Origin: Vibrio qingdaonensis
Lineage (GTDB): Bacteria > Pseudomonadota > Gammaproteobacteria > Enterobacterales > Vibrionaceae
NCBI RefSeq assembly: GCF_026191675.1
Contig: NZ_JAKRRY010000044.1
Span: 1 to 43,666 of the forward strand
DNA: 43,666 bases
Reading direction: 5' to 3'
Numbering within the stretch: the first letter of the stretch is position 1; the number at the start of each line of letters is the position of its first letter. The notes beneath the pieces were generated by a model. It did no database searches. It worked only from the letters and a program-made list of their open reading frames with translations, and had not been told where the DNA came from. The position numbers and the translations under genes were made by a program. This document shows, piece after piece, positions 1-8,826 of this stretch.

Positions 1-3000
1 CTCTGTACCGTCAGCAGAGGTCACAATAAAGGACTCAACGAAGGTGTCACCCACATCGAGGGCTTGCACCTGCGTTAAGGTGTTATCGATGGTGTAGGTC
101 CAGGTACCGTCAGCAAGAATAGACAGGCTACCTAACGTGGTGCCCACAGACGTCCCCGCGCCTGCATTAAAGACGTTTTCACCCGCGTCTTCGTCGCTGA
201 TAATCAGTTGCTCAGTCGCAGTTAGATTATTGCCCACAACCGCAACGTCTTCGGTGAGTTCCGCAGATTCACCACTGACGATGGTTGCTGAATCATTGCT
301 ACCCGTAATCGTAATCACGACGTCTTGGCTAGTGACGGCTCCTTTATCATCCGTCACGCTAACCGTATAAGTAACGTCCTGAACTTGTCCGTCTTTCAAG
401 GCTTGAGTCGCATCAGAATCGTTATCTAGTGTAAATGTCCAGTTGCCAGACACGGGATCAATCACAAACGTCCCAAAGTCACTATCACCGCTGTATGAGA
501 AACTGGCTACTGAGTCCGCATCAACGTCAGTTGCAACAATGTTACCCGTGGCAATATCAACACCAGAAACATTGTCATCACCCGCTTCGATGACAGACCC
601 AGTTACGACACTGGAATCTTCAATCACTGGAACATCATTCGTACCCGTAATGGTAATGGTGACTGTTTCGGTATTCACCGCACCAAACTCATCGGTGACT
701 TTGACCGAAAAGTTAACGTCTTGCTTCTGTCCTTCTTTTAAGGCTTGAGTCTGTACTGAATCATTATTGAGTGTGAATAACCACGTACCATCAGAAGCCA
801 CGCTGAGGTCACCGTAATCACTGCTGCCATCATCGGTTGAAAACGTTAGCAATGCATCGCTATCAACGTCAGAGCCAAATAGAGTCCCTGACGCAGTCGG
901 GGTTCCGGCGACTTCGGTTCCGTCATCATTATGACCGGCTTCTGTCACTTCACCAGTAAACGTGCTACTGGAGGTAAATACTGGCTGATCGTTGGTGCCT
1001 GTGATAGCGACCGTGATTGTTTCCGTATTCACGGCGCCAAACTCGTCACGCACCGTTACGGTGAAGGTCTCGTTATGCACCTCACCCTCTTTGAGAGCCT
1101 GAGATTGGGCGGTATCGTTATCTAACGTAAATACCCATGCACCATCAGGGTCAACCGTCATCGAACCATAGTCGCTACTGCCATCTTCAATAAAGAATGT
1201 CAGATTTGCACTGGCATCTACGTCCGAGCCAACAAGCGTACCTGTCGCGGTAGCAACGCCATCCACCAACGTGCCATCATCAAGATGGCCGGACTCTGTC
1301 ACGGAACCTTGTAAATCACTACTTGATAAAATGGTGGGCTGATCATTGGTGCCAACAATCGTAATTGTCACGGGTTGGGTGACTGACGCACCGACTTCAT
1401 CCGTCGCAATAACATCAAACACCACAGAGGTTTCTTGTCCCTCACGCAATGCTTGGGTATAAGCAGAAGCATTGTCGAGCTGAAAACTCCAAACTCCAGT
1501 TTGAGCATCTATTTCAAAAGAGCCAAAATCACTTTGTCCTTGGTAGGTAAACGTAACGGTACCGTCAACGTCTGATGCGTTAATGGTGTCACTCGCTGTC
1601 GAAGTTCCAGTGACCACCGTGCCATCATCTAAATGACCAGCCTCAGTCACTAGCCCCTTTGTCCCGGTCAAATCATCAATAACAGGCGTATCATTGGTGC
1701 CTGTAATCGTAATCGAGACGACTTCTCGGCTTACCGCGCCAAACTCGTCAGTAACCGTGACGACAAAATCCAGTTGCTTGGTTTCGCCTTCCGTTAACGC
1801 TTGAGTCGCATTCGATTCATTATCGAGGGTAAACGTCCATTTACCTTCACCATCAAACGTCATTTCTCCAAAATCAGTAATGCCATCGATAACTTGATAA
1901 TCTAATATCGCATCGGCATCGACATCCGTCGCGACTAAAGTACCCGTCGCGACTGAATTACTTGCTGCACCATCACCAGATTCAGTGACCATTCCCGTTG
2001 TATCGCCACTCGCACCAAACGTTGGCACGTCATTTGTACCTTCAATAGTGATAGGCAGCGTTTGAGTAACCTGCGCGCCTTTATCATCAGTAACCGTAAT
2101 GGTGAAGGTTGTATCAACAGAATCCCCTTCTTTAAGGGCTTGTGTTGCAGGAGCACTATTGTCTAAGGTAAACAGCCATTCACCCGTCAACTCATCAACC
2201 GTTAATGTGCCGTATTCGTTACTCGCGTCTTGGACACCATACGTAAGCACAGCATCGGTATCATCGTCGGTTGCTATAATTTGACCTTCGGCTGTCGCAA
2301 GACCATCGACATTAGTGCCGTCATCCAAACTGCCCGCTTCCACAACATCAGCAGAGCCTACATCGATAATATCGGGGATATCGTTGATTGGGTTGATTGT
2401 CAGTAGAACACCGCCCGTCTGAACTGAGTTTTCGGCACCTCGTCCATCGTCCACGGTATATAAAATCTGACCCGCGTCATCGCCGGAAGTGTATTCTTGG
2501 GGCGCATCATATTGAAGGGATTCGAACTCAGTTTCAGTGAGCACTTGACCCACTTTTACTGGTGTGCCATCGGCAAGGGTGAGCACACCAAGCTTAGGTA
2601 GCTCGGTAATAATAAGCGTTAACGTGTCATTGTTAGCATCAGTGGGAAAGCTTAGATTTAGATCGCCATCTAGTGATTCTTCGTCAAAATTACGAGCATC
2701 AAAAACGGTAACAGGTGCGGAGTTTGCGAGAATATCGAGTAACGTATCAGTTTGAGGTTGGTTGAGGTCTTGACTATTCAGTCCAGTAGTTTCAAAAAAG
2801 GTTGCCGCTAAAACTTGCTCTTGAGTTGCTTCTACCGTTGTTGCCTCAGAAATACTTGAACTGACAGCGTCGCCTGCCGCAGTGGCTTGGTCTTCATTTT
2901 GGGTTGGATCTTGGCCCGTTTCAATTTGCGAAATAATATCCGCAATCTCTTGATTATCCGATGAGTTCAACCGCGTTGATTTAACAACTTGCCCATTTTC

Positions 3001-3174
3001 TCCGATGACATCAATGCCAGCAAGCTCACTAGAATCTTGACCGTCGACGACTGACAGAACCGCTTCACCAGGCTGAGGTTCAACCCCCTCGGCCAAGACC
3101 TTTAGCTGACCTTTTTTATCAAGAACTAAGGTTCCCGTAACACTTGCAAGCCCCAAAAATACCGCAAAACCCAT
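1..3174 (-). CDS. Giant VCBS-repeat adhesin with LapA-type N-terminal retention module (partial, runs off left edge)
   Basis: The frame is open from the ATG at 3174 to base 1 (1058 codons) with no stop, so the C-terminus lies outside the window. Residues 1-60 resemble the retention module of LapA-type adhesins, which plugs the outer-membrane pore (MGFAVFLGLASVTGTLVLD, then a hydrophilic stretch). A TAAG motif at residues 98-101 is a likely LapG cut site. Residues of about 145-260 form a cadherin-like domain (DARNFDEES, TVDDGRG). From about 265 come seven VCBS-type repeats of about 115 residues, the last cut by the edge, each ending in a GTND or GSND turn (ITGTNDVP, ITGTNDQP) and containing an LDND-type strand. 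The first 260 residues are paralogous to the adhesin at 31238-39748. Expected role: a cell-surface adhesin secreted by type I export for biofilm or host attachment. The upstream base order gives an AGGAGCGCGCT ribosome site. Confidence 0.9.
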   Translation of the reverse strand, partial: MGFAVFLGLASVTGTLVLDKKGQLKVLAEGVEPQPGEAVLSVVDGQDSSELAGIDVIGENGQVVKSTRLNSSDNQEIADIISQIETGQDPTQNEDQATAAGDAVSSSISEATTVEATQEQVLAATFFETTGLNSQDLNQPQTDTLLDILANSAPVTVFDARNFDEESLDGDLNLSFPTDANNDTLTLIITELPKLGVLTLADGTPVKVGQVLTETEFESLQYDAPQEYTSGDDAGQILYTVDDGRGAENSVQTGGVLLTINPINDIPDIIDVGSADVVEAGSLDDGTNVDGLATAEGQIIATDDDTDAVLTYGVQDASNEYGTLTVDELTGEWLFTLDNSAPATQALKEGDSVDTTFTITVTDDKGAQVTQTLPITIEGTNDVPTFGASGDTTGMVTESGDGAASNSVATGTLVATDVDADAILDYQVIDGITDFGEMTFDGEGKWTFTLDNESNATQALTEGETKQLDFVVTVTDEFGAVSREVVSITITGTNDTPVIDDLTGTKGLVTEAGHLDDGTVVTGTSTASDTINASDVDGTVTFTYQGQSDFGSFEIDAQTGVWSFQLDNASAYTQALREGQETSVVFDVIATDEVGASVTQPVTITIVGTNDQPTILSSSDLQGSVTESGHLDDGTLVDGVATATGTLVGSDVDASANLTFFIEDGSSDYGSMTVDPDGAWVFTLDNDTAQSQALKEGEVHNETFTVTVRDEFGAVNTETITVAITGTNDQPVFTSSSTFTGEVTEAGHNDDGTEVAGTPTASGTLFGSDVDSDALLTFSTDDGSSDYGDLSVASDGTWLFTLNNDSVQTQALKEGQKQDVNFSVKVTDEFGAVNTETVTITITGTNDVPVIEDSSVVTGSVIEAGDDNVSGVDIATGNIVATDVDADSVASFSYSGDSDFGTFVIDPVSGNWTFTLDNDSDATQALKDGQVQDVTYTVSVTDDKGAVTSQDVVITITGSNDSATIVSGESAELTEDVAVVGNNLTATEQLIISDEDAGENVFNAGAGTSVGTTLGSLSILADGTWTYTIDNTLTQVQALDVGDTFVESFIVTSADGTE

Positions 3175-3473
3175 AGCGCGCTCCTTTACACCAAACTCTC
3201 GGACAAGAGATCATCGGACAATCAATAACAAAGCAATTAATCAGCTGAAAAACAACGATTTGCCCATGTCGAACTACATGTTAGTTAGTATAGGTAGATC
3301 GAATGTCATTTCTAATATATATAACCTTAAATACCAGATTTAGTTACAAATATGAATCAAAGAGTCAGGCTTTCTTATAGGATTCTCAAAAAAGAAATAC
3401 TGAGTAGCGATAGGCGGAAAAAAAGATCGCGTCCTAATAATTACAAGCGGAGAGAGGTATGGATTTGTATGGA
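3175..3473. other. Intergenic region upstream of the adhesin
   Basis: About 300 bases between the regulator stop and the adhesin start, AT-rich around 3310-3350. It should hold the adhesin promoter on the minus strand. I see a good ribosome site next to the adhesin ATG, but no promoter boxes, riboswitch or convincing terminator that I would defend. Confidence 0.5.
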
Positions 3474-3965
3474 CTATGTATTGAGCGTATCAAGTAATTC
3501 TGGGTTAACACCAAAACCTGTTTTATGTTCTTCAATCACCACTTCACTGCGTGTTTGAATGACACCGGGCAGCGTTCCCAGCTTAGTCGACATAAAGGAT
3601 TGATAGGATTTCATATCTTTTGTTCGCACTTTAATCATGGTGTCGAAGTCACCAGAAAGAGAATAGCATTCTTCTATTTCAGGCATTAAATCTACAGCTT
3701 TAGCGAATTTATCAAAAATAGAGAAACTGGTCTGATCGAGACGAATATGGATAAAAACTTGGACATCCAACCCTAATTTCTCGGGGTTCAATTCAGCATG
3801 ATACCCCTGGATAAAGCCTTCTTTTTCAAGTCGCTTTACACGGTCGGAGCATGGGGAGGTAGTGAGATTGACTTGCTTTGCCAATTCCACGATCGGCATA
3901 CGACCTTTGAGGGTCAATATCCTAAGTATTTCTAAATCAATTTTATCTAAAGCAAGCTGAGCCAC
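3474..3965 (-). CDS. Lrp/AsnC family transcriptional regulator
   Basis: A 163-residue protein of the usual Lrp/AsnC length. Residues of about 6-60 form the N-terminal winged helix-turn-helix (IDLEILRILTLKGRMPIVEL, then SDRVKRLEKEGFI). Residues of about 70-150 form the RAM/AsnC ligand-binding domain, with the typical ECYSLSGDFD segment at about 118-127. Such proteins bind DNA as dimers or octamers and respond to amino acids or similar small ligands. The start is a GTG at 3965 with a weak GAGA upstream; a nearby ATG is out of frame. It lies upstream of the adhesin in the same direction, but the 300-base gap argues for separate transcription. I cannot tell which ligand or regulon applies, and no amino-acid gene is adjacent. 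Confidence 0.9.
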   Translation of the reverse strand: MAQLALDKIDLEILRILTLKGRMPIVELAKQVNLTTSPCSDRVKRLEKEGFIQGYHAELNPEKLGLDVQVFIHIRLDQTSFSIFDKFAKAVDLMPEIEECYSLSGDFDTMIKVRTKDMKSYQSFMSTKLGTLPGVIQTRSEVVIEEHKTGFGVNPELLDTLNT

Positions 3966-4135
3966 GATAACATCTCAAGTAAGTAATTGTTACTTGATTG
4001 TAAATCAAATGCTAGCAGGTTAAAAACACCACGGATCACACTCTGCGACTAATCCAATTTAACTACGCTTATTTTTGACAAACGCAGATAGTCGCAAAAG
4101 TATGATTGATTTTACAAATACCTTAGCCGTTAACG

Positions 4136-4369
4136 CTACGCAAGGTTAGCTTGTTGGTTCATCACAGGTTTAGCTTCCACCTGATTTTCTTGGTTGCATA
4201 CTCGGCAAATAATGCGACGTTCCAATTTGTAATATCCACTGCCATTCACTAGTTGTGACATCAGCTGCTGAAAACTTTGTAAGATAGAGGCACTGTCATT
4301 TGGGCTACGTTTCATCACCGCTTTATGTGCCGTTTTCTTTTTGCACGCCGCACAGTAGTTCGTTGGCAT
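4136..4369 (-). CDS. Small zinc-ribbon-like protein, function unknown
   Basis: A 77-residue protein with two CxxC knuckles, C6-C9 (CAAC) and C55-C58 (CRVC), separated by a polar stretch. This is the usual pattern of a zinc ribbon binding one metal through four cysteines. The N-terminal knuckle is followed by a lysine-rich stretch (KKKTAHKAVMKR), as in proteins that touch nucleic acid. The ATG at 4369 has a strong AGGAG ribosome site nine bases upstream, which supports it as a real gene. I do not recognise a named family; the fold is inferred from the cysteines. It stands alone between the regulator and the efflux operon. Confidence 0.7.
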   Translation of the reverse strand: MPTNYCAACKKKTAHKAVMKRSPNDSASILQSFQQLMSQLVNGSGYYKLERRIICRVCNQENQVEAKPVMNQQANLA

Positions 4370-4708
4370 TTTGCTGTTCTCCTAGAAGTCTGATCATTTG
4401 CTGACCATATTGTGTTCAAGGTCAGCGTGTATAGAAAACGATCATTGCAGAAAATGAGGCATACATTCAAAATTCATGTCATTTATTTGCGAATTTTTGA
4501 TCAAGATGCCGAAACTTACTTACATATTGCCCGATCTCAACGCTCAACTCTCGAGATAGACGACCAAGTGCGGTGTCGGATTCTGAATCATTCACGCGCT
4601 AAATAGCAAAGAAAACAGCTAACCGCCCATCATGTATGATCTGAGAACATAAAAAAGCCCGCGACATGCGGGCTTTGGAATCCAGACAATATTAATACAT
4701 CATCAATT
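4370..4708. other. Intergenic region with efflux-operon terminator
   Basis: About 340 bases between the RND pump stop and the zinc-ribbon gene. The only structure I can support is the minus-strand terminator hairpin at 4651-4676. The remainder probably includes the promoter of the zinc-ribbon gene; no open frame in it has a credible start. Confidence 0.5.
4651..4676 (-). terminator. Rho-independent terminator of the RND efflux operon
   Basis: A nine-base-pair perfect stem (AAAGCCCGC at 4654-4662 with GCGGGCTTT at 4668-4676) and five-base loop. Read on the minus strand the stem is followed by a run of six T. It sits 33 bases past the pump stop codon. Confidence 0.85.
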
Positions 4709-7700
4709 TTACTGAATCGGCTTAATGTTGAAGAAAATGGCAAAAAGCACTGGGACAACAATCAATGTCAATATGGTCGCAAAACCAAGCCCAGCCATGA
4801 TCGTCACTGCCATTGAACCAAAAAATGCATCAAAGACTAATGGGATCATACCTAATATGGTCGTTAGAGCAGCCATACTCACTGGCCGCACGCGACTTAC
4901 CGCGCTATCGATGATGGCCTGATACGGATCCTTACCCGTTGCTAACTCCAAATTTATTTGATCCATCAAGACGATCCCATTTTTTAGGATCATTCCGCTT
5001 AGACTTAACAAACCCAGTAATGCTGTGAAACTAAACGGCATCCCAGAAAGCAGTAAACCAAATGCCACACCAATAATGGATAATGGCACGGTCAACCAAA
5101 TCACCAGTGGCTTCTTAAATGAGTTAAATAGCAACATCGTGATGATAAACATCAGTAAGTAACCCATAGGTAGAGATTTAAACATGCCTTCTTGCGCATC
5201 TTTTGATGACTCGTATTCGCCGCCCCATTCTAATGAATAACCTTCTGGCAGCACAATGGCTTCAACTTGTGGTTGAATACGAGCAAACAATGTCGCCGCC
5301 GTTTCATCACCCAATACGTCATGATCAGCAAGAACGGTAAGCGTACGCTTTCTATCACGACGTTGAATCAAAGGCTCGCTCCAATCTAACGTGACATTAT
5401 CCACCACCTGCTCAACCGGAACGTACGTCTGAAGCATCGGACTCCAGATAGAGATATTTTGTAGGGACGAATAATCCACCCGTTCTTCTTCCGTCAAACG
5501 GGTAACAATCGGCAGGCGCTGCGTACCATCTCGAAACACACCAATGGCGTTGCCACCAAACGCTAACTGTAAGGTATTCGAGAGATCTTCTTTTGAAATA
5601 CCAAGCCGACGAGCTTTTGATTCGTTAAATTGAGGCACGAGTTCTTTCGTGCGCTCTCGCCAGTCATGACGAATATTACGCGCCCCTGAATCAGCGAGAA
5701 GAATATCTTCAACTTGAACGGCAACATCACGCAATATTTGTGGATCGGGCCCGATGATTCTCGCTTCTATTTTGGAAGCAGGAGAAGGTCCAAATTCCAT
5801 TAAACGCAGCTGGAACGATGGCGCGGTAAACTCACTCGATAGGGTTTGATCCAGCTTGTCCAATAACGTAAACATATCGTCGCGATTCGTGGCTCGAACC
5901 TGCAGCTGAGCATACGCTTCATAGCTCTTTTCTGGTTGATAGGTCAACATGAATCGCTGTAAGCCTTGCCCAACCGATGTCGACACAAAATTCACATCTT
6001 CTTGCGATCGAATATAGGCTTCCACTTTTTCAGTTTGCTTCAATGTTTGTCTGATATCCGTGCCTTCTGGCATCCACATATCAACAAAAAACATAGGCGT
6101 ATTGGAGGCTGGGAAAAACGACTGTTTCACCATGCCAAACGCCATAACAGCAGAAATAAGTAACGCGACCATTCCTATAACGGTCAACCAACGCAGTTTT
6201 AACGCCAGCTCCAATGACCAACGAAATACGGTAAATAAAATACCTTTATACGGTTCTACCGGCTCTGAGCCGACCATGACAGTCTCCTCTTTAAGCATTA
6301 GGCTTGCTAGAAAAGGCGTTAGTGTCAGTGCTGTAATCCAACTTAAAAATAGTGAAAAGCAGAGCACCCAAAACAATGAGCCCATAAACTCACCCGTTGC
6401 ATCTTGAGAAAGCCCAATCGGTGCAAATGCGGTAATAGCAATAACGGTTGCGCCGAGTAGTGGCCACTGCGTTTGCTTGGCTATCGCTTTCGCTGCTTCT
6501 GTTTTCGTTTTGCCCTGTTTTAACCCAACTAGTATCCCCTCGACCACAACGATGGCGTTATCCACCAGCATCCCCAAAGCAATAATCAAAGCGCCAAGGG
6601 AAATTCGATGCAGTTCGATATTATTAATACTCATCAAAATGAAAGTACCAAATACCGTCAAGAGCAATACGATTCCAATAATCAGACCGCTGCGTACCCC
6701 CATGGCAAACAGTAGTACAACAATGACAATGGCCACGGCTTGCGCCAAACTGACGACAAAATCTTTTACCGATTTATCGACTTCCGTCGATTGGTTGTAA
6801 AAATAATCTAAATTTACGCCCGCTGGTTTAATATTCTCAAGCTCGCTCAATTTCGTATCAATCACGTGACCAACGTCTACAACGTTCACCCCAGATGTAA
6901 ACGAAATTGCTAAATTAATCGCAGGTTTACCATTAAAGGTAATCACGTTTGATGGCTTTTCTTGGATACCTTTCGATATCTTTGCGACGTCTTTTAATCG
7001 AATCAAATTGCCGGTATCTCGGCCATGAATAATGAGGTTTTCCAGCGATTCTACTGAGTTAAGGCTCCCGTTCGGACGAATGGCTAGGTTGTCACCATTA
7101 ATCATGATTTCCCCAGCAGACTGAACGCTGTTTTGTTGATTAAGCAATCCCGCTACGGTGTTCATGTCAAGGTTAAGCGCCGACAAGCGATTAAGTGAAA
7201 GCTCAACAAACAACATTTCTTGCTGATCACCAGAAATCGCGACTTTACCCACGCCATCAACAAGCTCGATTTCTCGGCTTAAATAATCCGCATAACGTTT
7301 AAGCTCTACGTAATCATAGCCGTCTCCCGTCAACATAATCATCACGCCGAACACATCGCCAAAGTCATCAATGATTTGCACCGAGTTCACACCACTTGGC
7401 AAGTTCGGCTTTAAATCGTTAATCTTGCGGCGCATTTCATCCCAAATTTGTGGCAGCTCATCTGGGCCATAATCCATCCGCATACTGACCATGATTTGCG
7501 ACATTCCGTCTGAGGATGTTGACTTAATATTATCGATGTATGGCAACTGTCGAATCTGTTTCTCTAATGGATACGTCAGTTCTTCTTCAACTTCCGTTGA
7601 CGTGGCGCCTGGGTAGGTAGAAATAATCATGGCATCTTTAATCGTAAATGCCGGGTCTTCAAGACGCCCCAGATCCATAAACGATGTGATACCACCGACG

Positions 7701-7765
7701 GTTAAAATAACGATGAAAAGCCAGCTAATCACTCGGTTCTTAATTGAATATTCCGTAAGACTCAT
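4709..7765 (-). CDS. RND-family efflux transporter permease (VexK-like)
   Basis: A 1018-residue inner-membrane pump of the AcrB type, full length for the family. It has a first membrane helix at about 12-30 (SWLFIVILTVGG), a large periplasmic porter loop, and a helix cluster from about 335 to 495. The cluster includes the proton-relay segment LGMLVDNAIVVVEG; AcrB has two adjacent aspartates here, this protein has Asp-Asn. A second periplasmic loop and a final helix cluster (about 855-1015) follow. Its start overlaps the stop of the upstream adaptor gene by four bases (ATGA), so translation is coupled. The pump should work with the two adaptor lipoproteins and an unlinked TolC. The two-adaptor arrangement matches VexIJK of V. 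cholerae. Substrates cannot be read from sequence. Confidence 0.92.
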   Translation of the reverse strand: MSLTEYSIKNRVISWLFIVILTVGGITSFMDLGRLEDPAFTIKDAMIISTYPGATSTEVEEELTYPLEKQIRQLPYIDNIKSTSSDGMSQIMVSMRMDYGPDELPQIWDEMRRKINDLKPNLPSGVNSVQIIDDFGDVFGVMIMLTGDGYDYVELKRYADYLSREIELVDGVGKVAISGDQQEMLFVELSLNRLSALNLDMNTVAGLLNQQNSVQSAGEIMINGDNLAIRPNGSLNSVESLENLIIHGRDTGNLIRLKDVAKISKGIQEKPSNVITFNGKPAINLAISFTSGVNVVDVGHVIDTKLSELENIKPAGVNLDYFYNQSTEVDKSVKDFVVSLAQAVAIVIVVLLFAMGVRSGLIIGIVLLLTVFGTFILMSINNIELHRISLGALIIALGMLVDNAIVVVEGILVGLKQGKTKTEAAKAIAKQTQWPLLGATVIAITAFAPIGLSQDATGEFMGSLFWVLCFSLFLSWITALTLTPFLASLMLKEETVMVGSEPVEPYKGILFTVFRWSLELALKLRWLTVIGMVALLISAVMAFGMVKQSFFPASNTPMFFVDMWMPEGTDIRQTLKQTEKVEAYIRSQEDVNFVSTSVGQGLQRFMLTYQPEKSYEAYAQLQVRATNRDDMFTLLDKLDQTLSSEFTAPSFQLRLMEFGPSPASKIEARIIGPDPQILRDVAVQVEDILLADSGARNIRHDWRERTKELVPQFNESKARRLGISKEDLSNTLQLAFGGNAIGVFRDGTQRLPIVTRLTEEERVDYSSLQNISIWSPMLQTYVPVEQVVDNVTLDWSEPLIQRRDRKRTLTVLADHDVLGDETAATLFARIQPQVEAIVLPEGYSLEWGGEYESSKDAQEGMFKSLPMGYLLMFIITMLLFNSFKKPLVIWLTVPLSIIGVAFGLLLSGMPFSFTALLGLLSLSGMILKNGIVLMDQINLELATGKDPYQAIIDSAVSRVRPVSMAALTTILGMIPLVFDAFFGSMAVTIMAGLGFATILTLIVVPVLFAIFFNIKPIQ

Positions 7766-8826
7766 TTCTCTTCACTCCCTTTAAGCGTCACTAACTCACC
7801 ATCACGAAGCTTTCTCAAACTCGAAATAATCAATACATCCCCTTCCATCACGCCCGAATCGACAATGACACCAAAGCTATTAACCTGATCCACATGCACC
7901 AAACTGCGCATTGCCTTGCCATCAATGTGCTTCCACACATAAAACTCAGAAGCAGACGTGCCAGGCTCAAGTGCCGTCATCGGCAATTGATAACCTTGAA
8001 TTGAACTCAAGCCAGCGGCCACCATGTCAACATGCACACTCACGCTTGCGCCAGGCAATATGGTTTGTTTAGGTTGCGGCATTTGCAGCCAAAGCTCATA
8101 GGCTCGAGACTGTGCATCGGGCTCACTCGAGTGCTCTAGATATTGCATCGTAAAGCCATTGTCTCGGTCGGGGAAAAAAGCCAACGGTTGATAGTTATTG
8201 CGTTGAGCGTCTGGCGTAATAGACGCCAAGATGTAATCAGAGAGACTTATTTTCACGTAGACTTTGTCAGCCTGGTACACGGACACGATGGTTTCACCCG
8301 GGCTGGTATTTTCAAAGCGCTCTTTCAATACATCCGCTACAACGCCAGTAAAAGGCGCTCGTAAGCTGGTGTATTGCAGCTGATGCTGCATGTTCTGATA
8401 CTTCGCTTTGGCTAACTGCTTATTTGACGTCAACTCATCAAGTTCAGAATTGGAAATCATATCTTTAGCAAACAATTCGGCCCCCCGACGCAGTTGCTTC
8501 GTCGCCAATTCAAATTGAGCTTGAGCATCTCGATATTGTTGCTGCAGTTTTTTATCATCTAATTTAGCAACAACCTGTCCTTTCTTAACGGATTGACCGG
8601 GTTTAACGAGAAGGTGAGATATTTCACCACGAATACGAAAAGCCAGATTGGTTTGCTCTGCCGTCACAACTTGACCACGAAACTCCCGAAACTGCTTCGA
8701 CACTGGTTGAGAGACATGGAAAGACGCCACCATTGTCTCCGCGGCATTGCGTGTCGTCACATCGGAGTTGCAGCCTTGTAGCGCAAGTAACGCTAAACCC
8801 AGTGTAATGAAAAATACCTTTCTCAT
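7762..8826 (-). CDS. RND efflux periplasmic adaptor lipoprotein (second adaptor)
   Basis: A membrane fusion protein of about 354 residues. I place the start at the ATG at 8826, because it gives a classic lipoprotein signal (MRKVFFITLGLALLALQGC, lipid-modified Cys at 19) and overlaps the upstream stop by one base (TAATG). The longer frame from 8850 would bury the signal. The barrel-sandwich half-domains appear as IRGEISHLLVKPGQSVKKGQ and LRAPFTGVVADVLKE, flanking a coiled-coil hairpin (AQAQFELATKQLRRG). The protein should bridge the pump and the outer-membrane channel. It is clearly a homologue of, but not identical to, the adaptor encoded just upstream, so the complex may use both. Confidence 0.9.
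   Translation of the reverse strand: MRKVFFITLGLALLALQGCNSDVTTRNAAETMVASFHVSQPVSKQFREFRGQVVTAEQTNLAFRIRGEISHLLVKPGQSVKKGQVVAKLDDKKLQQQYRDAQAQFELATKQLRRGAELFAKDMISNSELDELTSNKQLAKAKYQNMQHQLQYTSLRAPFTGVVADVLKERFENTSPGETIVSVYQADKVYVKISLSDYILASITPDAQRNNYQPLAFFPDRDNGFTMQYLEHSSEPDAQSRAYELWLQMPQPKQTILPGASVSVHVDMVAAGLSSIQGYQLPMTALEPGTSASEFYVWKHIDGKAMRSLVHVDQVNSFGVIVDSGVMEGDVLIISSLRKLRDGELVTLKGSEEK

Noticed and set aside
2515..2535. Minus-strand GAGTTCGAATCCCTTC looks like a tRNA T-arm
   Set aside because: It lies inside the adhesin frame encoding ETEFESLQYD, which is matched by the paralogous adhesin at protein level, and no acceptor stem, D-arm or anticodon arm is present.
6060..6407. 115-codon plus-strand frame inside the RND pump gene
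   Set aside because: Antisense shadow of a well-conserved pump gene with no independent evidence of expression.
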